Assembly (NCBI RefSeq): GCF_008831285.2
Contig: NC_045138.2
Span: 2,183,143 to 2,247,142, forward strand
From: Nymphaea colorata
Taxonomy: Eukaryota; Streptophyta; Magnoliopsida; Nymphaeales; Nymphaeaceae
DNA length: 64,000 nt
Reading direction: 5' to 3'
Below, piece by piece: positions 1 to 11,965 of this stretch (position 1 is its first letter; the number at the start of each line of letters is the position of its first letter). Both the position numbers and the translations under genes were made by a program. Below the pieces are notes generated by a model, which did not search any database, was not told where the DNA came from, and saw only the letters and a program-made list of their open reading frames with translations.

Positions 1-1089
1 TCAAATATTTACCTTCTGTGAATCAATCAAGAAATTAAGTCGACGCCCCAAGAACAAGAAAGAAATGGGTCGAATTGAATAAGGAGTAAGCAGCGTAAAT
101 TCTTTCCTGGTTTGGAGGTAGAGCTGGAGTGCTATTTGAATCACCCTCTTAGCACTGAAGAAAACCCTTTTACTCTCATTTCCCCAATATCACCCCCTCT
201 TCCCCTCACATTGGTGGCTTCTTGAGCGCCATTTCGTAGCGACCTTCGCCCTCTCCCTCCCATCCAGTAGCAGAGCCACATTATGGCTGTTGCAGGTGCT
301 TGCCCACACCAGCCCACAAAATTTTCTTTATTTAATGTCTTAGGGAAGCAAGAGTAAAAGGCCTTTCTTCAGTACTGAGGAGGTGATTCAAATAGCACCG
401 CCGCTCCACCTCCCAAACCAGAAAAATATTTTCCGTGCTTACTAATTCACCTGGGATGTTTCTTTCTTATCATTTGTCAAGGTTCTTGGGGTCTCGTTGT
501 TGTTGGTTTCTTCATTGATTCTTAAAAGACACTGGACATTGATGATGACGAGCAAAGGAAATGGCAGTTGTATGCGATGTAAAATTCTACTGCATATAGA
601 AAGATAAAGGTTTTCACGAAAAAGATGGACCAAGTCGTTTTCATAGTATATCATGCAATGCAAACATGAGATCTTCTAGGTTTGAGAAACATAGATTTAA
701 GATGAGACCCTTCTTCCTCTGATCTTAAATCCGACCTTTTATCAATCTAAAAAAAAAAAGTAAAATAATGATCTTAAGTGTAAATCTTAGGTCTGACCTA
801 AGATCCTTAGTTTGATGAACCATGGACTTTACCATAGATCTTTTCCCACATCAGCAAAAGATCTATGGTAAACAAGAGTAAAAGGGATTTCAGCCCACAA
901 AATTTACTTTATTTGCATGTCGATATTTCATTAATGTCATAGGGAAACATTAGTAAAACGGTTTTCTTCAGTACTGAGAAGGTGATTCAAATAGTACCAC
1001 CGCTTCACCTCCCAAACCGGGAAAGTATTTTCCCTGCCTACTCATTCACCTGGGCTGTTTCTTTCTTATCATTCATAAAGATTCTTGTC
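1..1089. repeat. Non-coding duplicated segment with inverted and direct copies
   Basis: No gene is recognised. Roughly 85-172 and 346-438 are inverted copies of each other (about 90 bp), and 309-495 recurs directly at 889-1085. A single copy of the 115-bp subrepeat seen at 39.5, 42.9 and 60.5 kb lies at about 530-662. A perfect 17-bp stem with an 11-base loop occupies 828-872. The block looks like remnants of mobile or duplicated DNA; its source family is not identified. Confidence 0.55.
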
Positions 1090-1932
1090 TCGAGTCAACG
1101 CCAAGTGTACTTTGGAATAAGTCGCGGGTCCCTGTCGATGCCATGTCATCGGTGGGTACCGGTCTCTTTGAGGCTCCTGGTCAGCAACAGCTGGCAGGGG
1201 GTCCAGCGTATGTGGAGGTGAGGTGTATCCACGTGGAACCCATTCAGGACCCCTTGGTCACGTGACTGCCTTCGCTTCTGGTGGCGGGAAGCGGGGGGCA
1301 GCCACCGTTCCGTTTGGCTGAGGGCTCCCTATCCCCCATTTTCCATTTTTATTTTTTACCTTTTTAATAATTTATTTTTTTTGCTCTATAAATACTAGTT
1401 AGTTAATAATTTTTCATGTTTGAGAGGGAAGTACCACTTTTTTTTTCTATGGTGGCGAAGCAAACTTTTTTCAGAAAAGGCTGAGAGGAAAAACCAAGGG
1501 TGATGGAATCGGGGACCCATCGCACTCGGTTTCTTTCTCGCGACCTTTATGGAAAAAAATTTTCGTTGCCACTAGAGAAAAGAAGAGTGGTACTTCCCTT
1601 TCAAACATGAAAAATTATTAACTAACCCATATTTATAGAGCCAAAAAAATAAATTATTAAAAAAGAAAAATAAAAAAGGAAAATGGGGGATAGGGAGCCC
1701 TCAGCAAAATGGAATGGTGGCTGCCCCCCGTTTCCCGCCACCAGAAGCGAAGGCGGTCACGTGACCAAGGGGTCGCGAATGGGTTCGATGTGGATACACC
1801 TCACCTCTGCATACGCTGGGCCCCCTGCCAGCTGTTGCTGACCAGGAGGCTCAAAGAGAACGGGTACCCATCGATGACATGGCATCGACGAAGACCCGCA
1901 ACTTTTTCCAGAGTACACGTGGCGTCGAGTTG
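1090..1932. repeat. Long palindrome (foldback), arms about 420 bp
   Basis: The left arm (1090 to about 1511) matches the reverse complement of the right arm (about 1512-1932) along almost its whole length, with point differences and short indels and practically no spacer. Each arm contains a TATA-like box (tataaata at 1387-1394 on plus; its mirror at about 1631-1638 on minus) and a CACGTG core (near 1260 and 1757). The two promoter-like arms therefore face each other across the centre. It could be a foldback transposon or an inverted duplication of a promoter. I could not define a target duplication. Confidence 0.8.
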
Positions 1933-1984
1933 GCCTCCACCTGTAAACTCAAATAGAAATTTTCTTTCGCAAGGTACTAAATAC

Positions 1985-2230
1985 TTACTTGAAGCAGTGA
2001 CTCGAGTCTCGTGGGCTGACCCATATAACTGGACTGAAGTCCATCATAATCCAAGCACTTAAAATAAAGTTTTAGAATGCGGTCCATGGAGCATGTATCT
2101 CTGCCCCTAAATGTATGATGAGATTCTTCCAACAGCGTGAAGATCACAGTTTCCAGCTTGTCAAGGAGCTCTGTAACCAGTCTGCTGAGCAAATCAAGCA
2201 GTGAAATAGGCCCAAATTTATAAACATCTA
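1985..2230 (-). other. Exon-like open frame with a splice-donor consensus, family unknown
   Basis: On the minus strand a frame of about 80 codons stays open, reading through YKFGPISLLDLLSRLVTELL and ESHHTFRGRDTC. Leucine and charged-residue spacing suggests alpha-helical protein. It ends at a strong donor consensus, CAA|GTAAGT, near 1985. A possible acceptor (AAAGCAG|GATCATG) lies near 2226, with an in-frame stop upstream. No family is recognised. It could be an internal exon of a host gene, a captured exon, or chance; flanking exons were not found. Confidence 0.3.
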
Positions 2231-4066
2231 TCGCATGATCCTGCTTTGTGAAGGCGTTGGTGTAAATAGCAGGTGTTCACATCCCCCAATTTCAACCAGC
2301 AGAAATCAGTGGTGGGGCAAGTTTTTTCATCCGTGGGCACTTGCATTGGTGACACAATTTTGGCATGGGCATTGCATAAAATTTTACAGTATAACAATGT
2401 GAAGTTAATACAATATAATGAATTTTTTGATGGACTGGCATGGGCAGTGGCCCCCAGCCAACAAGTAACTCTGCTTCTGGCAGAAATGAGACTCTTGCTT
2501 TCAACATCTCTCAGATGTGAGAGAGAGAGAGAGAGATATATTCATCTTTCTAGCAGTGAAAAATTAGAAAATGTGGAGAAATGTGATTATCTACCCAAAA
2601 AATAGGTCCGGAGAATACTATTATAAGTTGAGCTTCTACCTAGGGTTCTTCTTCTTTAGAAACGCACATACCTGCCCAAAAATAGCAGTTGTATGCATTG
2701 TAAAATTCGGCAGTGTATGAACAGGGAAAGTTTTTCAAGAAAAAGACAAACCAAATTGGTTTCCATAGTGTATAATTCAAACAGACACTAGAGACATTTT
2801 CCTTGACTCATTGTAAAAGTAGGAAATTGAAGACAACTGAATGACAATGTAGTACCAGATACCCTCTCCGATTTTTTTTTTTTTTTTGAAAAAATTGACA
2901 TGTAAATTTAAAAAAAAAAATTATTTGTCCTACATAGAAATTATGAAAAATTATATTCGGTCCTTGTCAAAAATTTGAAACTATAATTCAGCCTCTCTCA
3001 TAAAAAAAACTTGGCTTCATCCCTGGCAGTGGTTGAACTATAGTTTCAAAATTTTAAAAGGGCTGAATTATATATATTTTTTAATTTGTTTATATTTGTA
3101 CATGTTTTATTTTTTAAAAATATGAAAAGAAGCGATGGACATTGCCAGCCCCCCTTTGGCTCTGCCCCTAATGGCAAAGGAAATGTCCGAACAAGAGACC
3201 GCTTTCCAAAGACTTGCATGTGGAGACGTCTCTTTCCAGTTAAGGCAACTTTTAATATCAATAGTTAACTAGAATCAGGTTGCCTGTGTCTCTTCATTAG
3301 CAATATGCATGGCTATCGATGTCATTCATTTTTTTCCATTGCATTAATTAGGTTCACAACAATATGGTTCATGCATTGGCTGTATAAAATATTGTGCAAC
3401 TCGAAAAGAACTTGTTTCAAAAATGTTTCTTATTTGTGGTAAAAAAATAAAATAAAAACAATCTCTTTCTTTTCATGTTGTCATTACATTGAAAACTAAA
3501 CCTATATATGCAGGCATCCAGATTTTTAATGTTGTTGGCTTTTATGTAACTTGATTTTTGTTATTTGGAAAACAATTAATAAATAATTTGCTTTGACTTG
3601 GCTACCTTAACACGACTTGCAAGTGAAAAGTTTGAGGTGGTAATTGTATGAATGAATCGGTCGATTTAGTGATTAATCAAGTGACTTTATTATGACAAAA
3701 AAATTAAAATCAATAATAAATATAAATACAATATTGTATATCATTGGCACTCTTTAATTAATGAAATTAATTTGCCAGCGATTCAATTCCTTTACGTCAA
3801 GTCAGGTTCATTTTGACAACATTGGCAACTGATAAAAAAAAATCATGTGGCAAAATTTTGATCAAAGAGCTTCATTATAATTGTTCTAAAGATGATATCT
3901 AAGAAAGAAAGTTTGCACACTAATTAGGAAAATCAAAAGTCCTACCTTGTATTTACCTATTGTTTCAGATTACATTTGTTCAGCCTTCTAAACTTTGGCT
4001 ATTGGAGAGCAGAATATGATGAATGGGTTCTCTGCTACACCCATATGAAAATCAAGTTTTTTTGTG
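2231..4066. other. Intergenic sequence with repeat remnants
   Basis: No gene is recognised. About 2310-2500 looks like a degraded short repeat. A short GA run lies at 2519-2536 and a single 115-bp subrepeat copy at about 2660-2800. About 2860-3030 is a degraded copy of the miniature element whose ends read ggggcggagcc. The rest is AT-rich. Confidence 0.5.
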
Positions 4067-4074
4067 GTTCATAT

Positions 4075-4832
4075 TAGGCCTTGGCATCGGGCCAGCTCGA
4101 TGTCTAAAACTGGAGCCCAGGTCTGACTTGGTTAAAATCACTTTTAAATATAAAATGATTGTTTAATAATAAAATATATATCTTTATTAAATAATGTTGA
4201 TGGGCCGCTAGAACAAATCTAGGAGACTTAGCGGCTGGTAGTTTATTTCACAATGATATTGGAGAATGGTTATTTGGCTTCATTTGTCGTGCGGGCTATG
4301 GTCATATAACTAAGATTGAACTTATTGCTATTCTTCATAGTTTAAAATCAGCTTGGGAATGTGACTTTCGTAAAGTTATTGTTGAATCAGATTCCTTATT
4401 AGCTGTGAATAAGGTTATGAAGAAGTGCAGCCTTGTGACCCTTTACTCCAGATTGTGAAACACTGTCAATAATTGCTGAGATGAGATTGGGAGTATGTCT
4501 TATGTCATACGTACACAAAACCTATGTGTGCTGATTTTTTTGCCTTATGGGCATTTCAAGGATCCTTTGGAGTGACCTTTCTTACCAATCCACCTGGTCA
4601 TTTGCATCAGTTGATTGATGAAAATCTGATTGGTGTTGTTTGACCTCGTGCTAGAGTTAGTTAATATGGTTCTAAACCACTCCATTGTATATATATATAT
4701 AAAATAAATCGGGTCAAATCGGACCATGTCTGGCTGACCTGGGCGGGCCCTATAGATTATCGGGCTGGTTTTTTGGGCCAGGGCAGATCCGGTCGGGTAC
4801 CCATCAGGTACCCGGCCCGATGCCCAGGGCTA
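4075..4832. mobile_element. Non-autonomous hAT-like element carrying a LINE fragment
   Basis: The ends are inverted: TAGGCCTTGGCATCGG at the left and, read inward from the right, TAGCCCTGGGCATCGG. They are flanked by the perfect 8-bp duplication gttcatat (4067-4074 and 4833-4840), the length expected of hAT transposases. GC-rich ggcccg-type motifs lie inside both ends. No transposase is present. The interior (about 4205-4645) encodes a decayed RNase H domain. The same end type occurs at 26537-27287. Confidence 0.75.
4205..4645 (+). pseudogene. RNase H domain fragment of a plant LINE polyprotein
   Basis: Translation gives the C-terminal RNase H-like domain typical of plant LINE-1 type polyproteins: a GEWLFGF segment, then KIELIAILHSLKSAWE, then KVIVESDSLLAVN, and after a frame change CADFFALWA. 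The acidic residues of the fold (E in IELIAIL, D in ESDS, D in CADFF) are still readable. A frameshift near 4430 and stops near 4473 and 4482 make it non-functional. It lies inside the hAT-like element 4075-4832, either as a nested insertion or as a captured fragment. Confidence 0.75.
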
Positions 4833-4841
4833 GTTCATATT

Positions 4842-5836
4842 CAACTCACCAACATGCATGTTTTTTCTTTTTATTCAATTAGCCTTGATAAACTATTGTG
4901 TATCGGTCTTCCAAGCATATGATTAGATTTCCTAATTATAGTTCTGCTTTTTTTTTCTTTTTAGTATTTCATTATTGTTCAAGGTTGTGATGTGAACTTT
5001 CCCATGGTGTTGTGGTCATAAGCGTTAATGATTGGGCCTCACCCACAATTTAAAAAAAAAAAATAGCAAGCAAGGTAAGCAGGTGTCCATGTTATAAAGT
5101 GAAAACTTGTATCCTTGAAACCAAAGTCTCGATCATGTTCAACTTAACGATCTTAGTTCCAAGCCTCTGCCCAAGTGGATGGAGCTCCTGTGCCCAATGA
5201 CTGTGTGTTAGTTGGCCCTTGCAAAGAATGTTGTTTCATGTATTTTCTGCATGATATAACCTTCTAATGTGTTTGTTGCCATGTAAGTTGTCATGTTCCA
5301 TATGAATTTCTCTAGAAAAAAAAATATTCGCTTCAAATATTTTTGTTGTTCGAACTTAGTAAGGGCACTGGTCCAAACTATATATCAAAGACTGGGTTTA
5401 AGTGTGCACTAGGATTTCCTAGTATATTTAGATTTATTTTAAGTGCACTTTCATTTCGTTCTTATCTAGTGTTTTGAGAGCATCAAGAAATCCTTTGTTC
5501 CATCTTAAAAGAGAGTTTTGATTACTGCAAGTCACCAGCTAAAAGTTAAGTAAGCAAGAGGAGTATTTCATCGTACCACCCAACAAGATGACATAAGTTC
5601 CTGAAATGGCTCTAGCTCTGCCTCTCCCTGTTGGACCACTGAGAAAGAATTGTTGGGTTGGGTCGATTACCGCTGACAACCAATGAGGGACGGTCACAAT
5701 AAAGTTTTCAAGTCGTTTTACTCCCTTGCTTCTTTACAAGGCAGTGGCGTAGCCACATTGTGACTGGTGTGGGTGACTGGTGTGGGTAGTTGTCCACATC
5801 AGTCTCTTAAAAGTTCTTTATTTTTAAATGAGAATC
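4842..5836. repeat. Duplicated non-coding segment (copies at 7.9-8.6 and 33.9-34.6 kb)
   Basis: About 4900-5620 is repeated in the same orientation at about 7885-8600, and in reverse complement at about 33900-34620. No coding frame is conserved between the copies. A shared landmark is the sequence near the phrase cctctgcccaag, followed by tttcatgtattttct. It belongs to the large duplicated locus that fills the right half of the window. Confidence 0.6.
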
Positions 5837-6200
5837 CTAAACCACATGGGTACAGATACAGTTTGGGTACAGGTACGATGATACGGTTATGAACACGACA
5901 ATTTAAAAAATGTGGGTATGGGAATACGGTAGGTTATATTTATATATATATGCAAAATAATATTAAAAAAACAAAATGAAAGCAATATTTTAATAAACAG
6001 GTGATATGAATCAAAACATTATATGTTAATGAACAATAACTCTAAGGATAGAATGAAAAGTAAGGTGAAAAAAATTAAATCAAAATAAAATTAAGTTGTT
6101 TGGATCTAAAAGGTACCCAAGCGTGTTTAAGTTCTCACTTTGGGTACATGACAAGGCAACATGGGTACGTTGACCTTATTGAAATACTCATGTGACTTTG
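5837..6200 (-). mobile_element. Miniature inverted-repeat element, CTAAGTCACATGGGTAC family (diverged copy)
   Basis: This is the reverse-orientation, diverged copy of the element defined at 44247-44582. The outer ends still read as inverted repeats around cacatgggtac and gtactcatgtgac types. No protein is encoded. It lies inside the inverted duplicate of the 59.6-62.6 kb region. Confidence 0.55.
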
Positions 6201-7250
6201 GCTAAATGTAGGAGATAGGACGAGTCAAATAGACGTAACCAAAAGCAAAACTTAAATACTACATGTGGTAGGCTTCAATTTTATTTTCTTAATGTGAGCA
6301 CTTTCTTGTTAGCAGTCGCCTTGAAAACAATTATAAAGTTGTTTTATCAAAATTTTGCAAAATGTTTAATTCCAGTTGCCAATGTTGTTTAAATGAGCCT
6401 GAATATTATTGGTCGTAATGCGATCGTATTGCTGCCAAATTTGATTAATTTATCGATGCAAAGAGTGCCAATGTGATATACACAAATTATTTTATATATT
6501 TACTATTGTTTTTAATTTTTAATATGTTTTATTTATTAAAATATAATGGTATTATTTTTGCTGTAATCGAGTTAATTGAATGATCACTAAATCTATTCAA
6601 ATAGGCGAACCTTCTCTCACAATATGTTCTCTTGTAGCCAAGTCAAAACCTACTAGTTGATGATTGTGTTTGACAAGCGAATTATTTATTATTCGTTTTC
6701 ATGGAAATGTTTCCCTGAGTTTGATTTTACAATGCATGGAATTGCCATTTCCTTTGTTAATTTGCAGTGTTTCTGATTGCATTATACACTATGAATGCCA
6801 CTGGTTTCTCTTTTTCATGAAAATGTTTCCCTAATTTTCATCTTCCGAGAATTTCACGATGCATACGATTGCCATTTCCTTTGCTTCTGGAGTATGTATT
6901 TGCATGATACACTAGAAAACCACTTGGTTTGTCTTTCTCATGAAAATGTTTCCCTAATGTTCTTATATTGGGAGTTTTACAATTCATATAATTGTCATTT
7001 CTTTGCTCCTCATGGTGCTAATCAATGTCCAATATGTGCATGTTGGGAATCAACCAATGAATTACAAACTGTGGGTTATCATTGTGCAAATTTGTAAGAG
7101 CAGTGAAAGAGAATTAGGAAACATTTTGACGACCTCCACAGAAAATAGGGGCAGGCCACGATAGTGGATGGTGCGTCTATGCTTCCCCTCTCTAAAGACC
7201 AGTTAGGAAATTAAGATAAAGAGTTATGTACAAGTTGTGCATGATGCATT
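6200..7250 (-). repeat. Inverted copy of the locus repeat with 115-bp subrepeats
   Basis: Read on the minus strand, this block matches 60290-61600 on plus. It includes about three copies of the 115-bp subrepeat (6690-7015; landmark aaggaaatggcaat followed by gggaaacattttcatg) and the distal segment with the caaacacaatcgtc landmark. With the AAA-ATPase fragment beside it, it reproduces the order seen at 59.6-62.6 kb in the opposite orientation. Open frames here differ between copies and are not genes. Confidence 0.65.
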
Positions 7251-7254
7251 GCTG

Positions 7255-7425
7255 GGATGGGACCAGAAAATTTTTCATGAGGGAACTAAATTAAAGTTTT
7301 TAAATTTTGACTAGGTTCAAAATATCATTTTTCAAAATTTTTATATTGAACAAGTGAAATTTTTAAAATTTACATGTAATTTAAAATTTTTTTTTTTGAG
7401 GTGGGGCCAGGGCCCATGCAGGCTA
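7255..7425. mobile_element. Miniature element of the ggggcggagcc family
   Basis: About 170 bp of AT-rich sequence containing the family core aaattaaagtttttaaattt and the end near gtggggcc. Relatives lie near 2860-3030, 26095-26270, 31829-31990, 35106-35305, 35474-35669, 39155-39290, 51435-51625, 51797-51915 and 60070-60255. The 35474-35669 copy carries a clean 8-bp target duplication. Confidence 0.55.
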
Positions 7426-7431
7426 GCAGTG

Positions 7432-7835
7432 AGGCCATCATCATCTCTTCTAAAATTATCAAAAAACATACAAGCGCATAAAACTGAAAGGCTAATCACT
7501 CCCTTCACTGCTAGCAGTGAGGCCATCATCATCTACTGGGGATTCTTGAGGCCGTCATATCTTTCTTTTTCTTCATCTTTCTTTTTCTTCATCTTTTCCT
7601 CTTTTCCCTCTTCATAAATTCGATCACTTTCTCTAGACAGGGAGTCCTGTTGTCTTTCTCATGGCTGGTCCTTGGCATCAATCTCTCCGCAACATCTGCT
7701 CGGGTTACCTCTACCCTCCCATTCTCAAACAACTTCTTTACTTCATCAAACAAAATGTGGTCCTCCAAATTCAAGAAGTTCTTGGCAAGAACAGTGAACC
7801 CCTCATAGGTGCAGTAAGACATCTCAATATGCCTT
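7432..7835 (-). pseudogene. 3' fragment of a BCS1-type AAA-ATPase gene
   Basis: The minus strand from 7835 encodes the C-terminal part of plant BCS1/OM66/ASD-type AAA-ATPases: MSYCTYEGFTVLAKNFL, then LFDEVKKLF, RVEVTRADVAERLM and CLEKVIEFM, ending at a stop at 7589-7591. It is followed by 3'-UTR sequence also seen at 53.9 and 54.2 kb. The family proteins are membrane-anchored ATPases, but the N-terminal anchor, Walker A, Walker B and arginine-finger parts are all absent. The C-terminus is shorter than in the other copies because a lysine-rich tail is shifted. This is a non-functional remnant. Confidence 0.8.
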
Positions 7836-9355
7836 AGCCATGATTATGGGACTTCAGAAAGGGGTCTTCTTGAAGATTGATCATTCCCAGCATATGATTA
7901 GAGGTCCTAATTGTAGTTCTTTTTTTCTTTAGTTTTTATTCATTATTAGCCAAGGATGTATTGTGAGTTTTTCCTTGGTGTTGCCCTCATAAGCATTGAT
8001 CCTTGGGGCTTACCCACGATAAAAAGAAAAAGAAAAAAAAAAAGAAGAAAAAATGGCGAGCTAGCTAGGTAAGCAGGTGCCCATGTTATCTTGTGAAAAT
8101 ATGAATCCTTGATACCAAACTTTCATTTGCATTCAACTTAACGATCTTGGGTCCAAACCTCTGCCCAAGGGGATGCAGTTCCTGTGCACAATATTTGTTA
8201 GTAGGCCCTCCCAATGAATGGTGTTTCATGTATTTTCTCGTTTTATGCATGATATAACCTGCAAATGTGTTTGTTTTTATCTAAATTACCATGTTCCAAA
8301 TGAATTCCTCTTAAAAAAAAATGGGCTTCAAATAATTTTTTTTTTGTTGTTATTAGAACTTAGTAGGGGCATTGGTTTGATCTATAATATATCGAAGGTT
8401 GGGTTTCCATGTGCACTAGGATCGCCTTACTATTTAGGTCTATTTTAAGTGGTACTTTCGTCCAAGAAATCCTCTTACTTTATTTTCCATCTAAAAAGAG
8501 GATTTGAGTTCTGCAACAGCAATGAATAAAAGTTGGATGCAAATGAGGAGTATTTCATGTTATTACCCAACAACAGGGCGGAAACCTCCCACCCTTCTTC
8601 CTGTCTCCCAAGGGCAACAAGCACACTTCGGTGCCTTGGGGTAACAATTCTGCTATACTTCAAATTGCATATCAATATGCCCTTCTCCCCACCTTTGTAT
8701 AAGTTGATGCTCCGCTATAAGTTACTGAGTGTTTTTTTTTTATTTGAAGAGCTTGGTTATAAGTCAAACAGATAGTAATATTCCTCATATCTTAATAAGG
8801 TCATGTCCCAATTTTCCTTAAGAACATCTATGGCTGACTAGTTATAACAAAATTACAAATTTGTCATACTCTCGTAATTAATTAACAATGTCAAAGATAG
8901 GTTTTTGAAAAGAATCGGCCAATTAAGTGATTCAAATCCTTTTTTCTAAAACATAAAAAAAATAACTTACAATAAAAACTATTAAATAATCCAAACATGA
9001 TATGTGGGAGTCAGCCTCTCAATCAAATACATTTGCCACTAACTCGGCTCAAACTGGCCCGATTCAGGTGGTGGGCTCAAATAACATTCCTTCCCTGATG
9101 CATAATCTAGGACTTTATATCATCAACTTCTGTATTTTCCACCTTGTAGATCCACAAGGGCAGTTACTGATATGATTAGGTTTTTCAATCAGGAGTTAAG
9201 AATGGTCCTACAAAAATATTGAATATGATTAGAATGTGTTTTTTATGGGGGTAAGTTACCATAAATTTTTCCACGGACAATGGAAAAAAATAGAGAAAAT
9301 AATTGTATATATTGAAAAAGTAACCGTATTAAACATTACCAAAAAAAAAAAAAGA
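7836..9355. repeat. Non-coding duplicated segment and AT-rich sequence
   Basis: About 7885-8780 matches 4900-5620 directly and 33900-34620 in reverse complement. From 8780 to 9355 the sequence is AT-rich, with no coding frame or repeat that I recognise. Confidence 0.5.
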
Positions 9356-9359
9356 TCAC

Positions 9360-9770
9360 CTGAGTGCATACTATCTATAAGATTAACACGGAAGTTATGG
9401 CTCTCGTGATATGGCCCATTCTAGCCCGAATCATGGATCGCAATCAAGAAGTGTTTCTTAAAGCCAGAGACAGTCATGACCAAATACTTCTTGCTACTAA
9501 TCTGGTTGACAGTTTTAGTAAGAATAAGCAGGAAATGATTTGTCTAAAAAGATGGATCTTTTCAAAGCCTATGATAGGGTCTCAGGGTCATTTTTCAAGG
9601 AAGCTATGATCCATGTAGGGTTCCATGTAGATTGGGTGGCTAAAATTATGCTATGCATCCAAATTGCCTCATTCTCTATTCTCAATAATGGAGAAGAGGA
9701 TAGGGAGTTTAACTACTAGAATGGGCTTCATGAAGGAAACCCTCTATTTATTTATTCTTATGGAATTAAG
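9360..9770 (+). pseudogene. LINE reverse-transcriptase fragment
   Basis: The translation resembles the finger/palm region of plant LINE-1 reverse transcriptases: YKI..VMALVIWPILARIM, then NQEVFLKARDSHDQILLATN, then after a one-base frame change MDLFKAYDRVSGSFFKEAMI and GFHVDWVAKIMLCI, and finally NGLHEGNPLF. In family terms these are the 'NQ.AF..GR', 'K.DL.KAYD.V.W.F' and 'G.RQGDPLSP' blocks. The catalytic FADD block is missing. A frameshift near 9553 and a stop near 9716 make it a dead fragment. Confidence 0.75.
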
Positions 9771-11928
9771 GCTGCACAAGAGCTAAGTCGAGCTTGACTC
9801 GACTCAGATAGCTCGAGCTCGAGCCTCGAGCTCAACTCACTTAACTCATTTAACTCGTCTCTGTCAACCTGTCTTGTTTTTTTTTAACAAGTTTAAGTTG
9901 TCAATTCATTAACTTGTTTAACTAATTCAGCTATGATAAACCAGTTTTAAGTAGTCAAGTCAAGCCAAATTTAAACGAGTCAAGTTCTTACAACTCTAAC
10001 TTGATGGAGTCAAGTTCTTACAACTCTAACTTGATGCATTTAATGTTTGGAGTATAAATTTAAGCTAATTTTGGAGTCAAGTTTTTTTTAGCGAGTTTGA
10101 GTTGTAAAGGCTTATATGGAACTCATTACTCTTGCTTTTCCATTAGAACTTTGTCCTTAACACATCATAGGGGAATGCTCGTGTGGGCAAAACTCCCCCC
10201 TCCAGTGTCTCGTGTTTTCAAAGTCTAAGGTTGTGTCGGGTCCTAAGCATAGTAACAGTGCACATCACTCTACCATGTAAAACTCATTGAAATAATGCCT
10301 CTTGTGAGAATTGAACAGGTGACTTGTGGCATTATCTATCAGTCCGACCAGCCACATTATGTCCCTCATGACTTTACATTCACCCGAAAAGCTTCAAAAA
10401 ATGCGTTGCCATGGATGGTAGGGAGAAGGATAGAGGTTTCGGCTTTTTTATTGAACGGTAGAATGAAATGCTCCTAATCAAAATGGACCCGCTAACATAA
10501 TTGGATCAGGATCATGCTATTTGCCGATCCAAACTGCACAATGCAAGACATTTTAAGTAATTAGTCACAATAATAAGCCTTGTTTGCTTAGCACATTGGA
10601 GTGCGTCCGATCATGTGAAGCTGGCAAAGGTTGGTGCCTTTTTGAGACGCAAGTGGGAATCTAGATGGATCGGATATTTATGATTCCACCCCTGGATCTT
10701 TTTTTATTGAGCACTATGTTTTTTAAAAAAGGGAAAGAAGAAAGGGTAGCGTGATTAACTGCCACGTTTACACTAATTAGAAATTAAATACCACCGAAAG
10801 CAAGCAGAAATTAAAAAATGAGAATAAAATATCCAAAAAAAAATCATTGGATCGTGGGTAGGTAGGGTTCATACCCGAACCCATGTTTTTCCATGATTCT
10901 CTTCTTCTTCTTCTTCTTCTTCTTTTTATATTTTTCTGACCATTTCTGGTAGATGCTCATAATTGGTCCTGGTGACCTCCAGATTCCTACATTACTCTTG
11001 CTTTTAAAGCCCAAGATGCCGAGCTTGCGGAGGGAAGCATAATCTTGCTAATGATGTCTTAATGCTTAACGGGTAATCAAGGAACTTTGCCTCTAACATT
11101 CACTGGTTCTTGGAGGAGATGGAATGTCAGTGTGGGATGAGGATGAGCACGCTCAAGTCAACCTTGATAGCCTTCAAAATCTCGACTGAGAAGAACGGTA
11201 GGTTTGCTAGAATCTTAGAATCGGAAGATGGTACCCTATTGATGAACTATTTTGCGCCACCCACTATTTACAAGGCCTCTACCATGGGCCATGGACGGTA
11301 GGCGAGGTCCAGAAGCTAGGCAACATTTATGGGAATCTTGCAGGGAGAGTGGGAGACGTTCATGGATATGAAATGGAGTGAATAGGAGAAGGAGTTAAGC
11401 GTAAGATATGGTTGTGCAAAAGTCTTCTTTGCATACAAGATGGTGCAGAAGAGCATGAATTATGGATGGAATCTGTGTTGGAACTTCACCTGCTGACTCA
11501 GTTCCCAGAGAGAATTTCTCCTCTGCCATTCCCGCCCGTTGAGGAACAAGGGAGAGTAGGACCGACTCCTCTCTCTTTCATAATGTCTCTAAAATTGTCA
11601 AGCAATGTGCCGCTGATTCTCAAATGTGTCAATTCTTTCTTATCATGGACATGCGTCAGCATTTCATCATCAATGAGTAATAGATAAATTTTCTTTATCA
11701 TGTCATTGAGGCCATTAAAGTTGGATTTGGCCAAGAGTTCCAACAATCTGTTCATACCCTACAGCAATTGCAGATGTTAAATAACCAGTCTGGGGAGGAA
11801 AAACATCACTAATAATCCAACTGCGTATTTCTCTCGAACTTCAAAACCTAATCTCTACGGAGTATACCTGCGAAAGTATAAGATAACTCAGCAATCCTCA
11901 GAATAATAATTAAAAAATAAAAGGAGAC

Positions 11929-11965
<37 letters not shown>

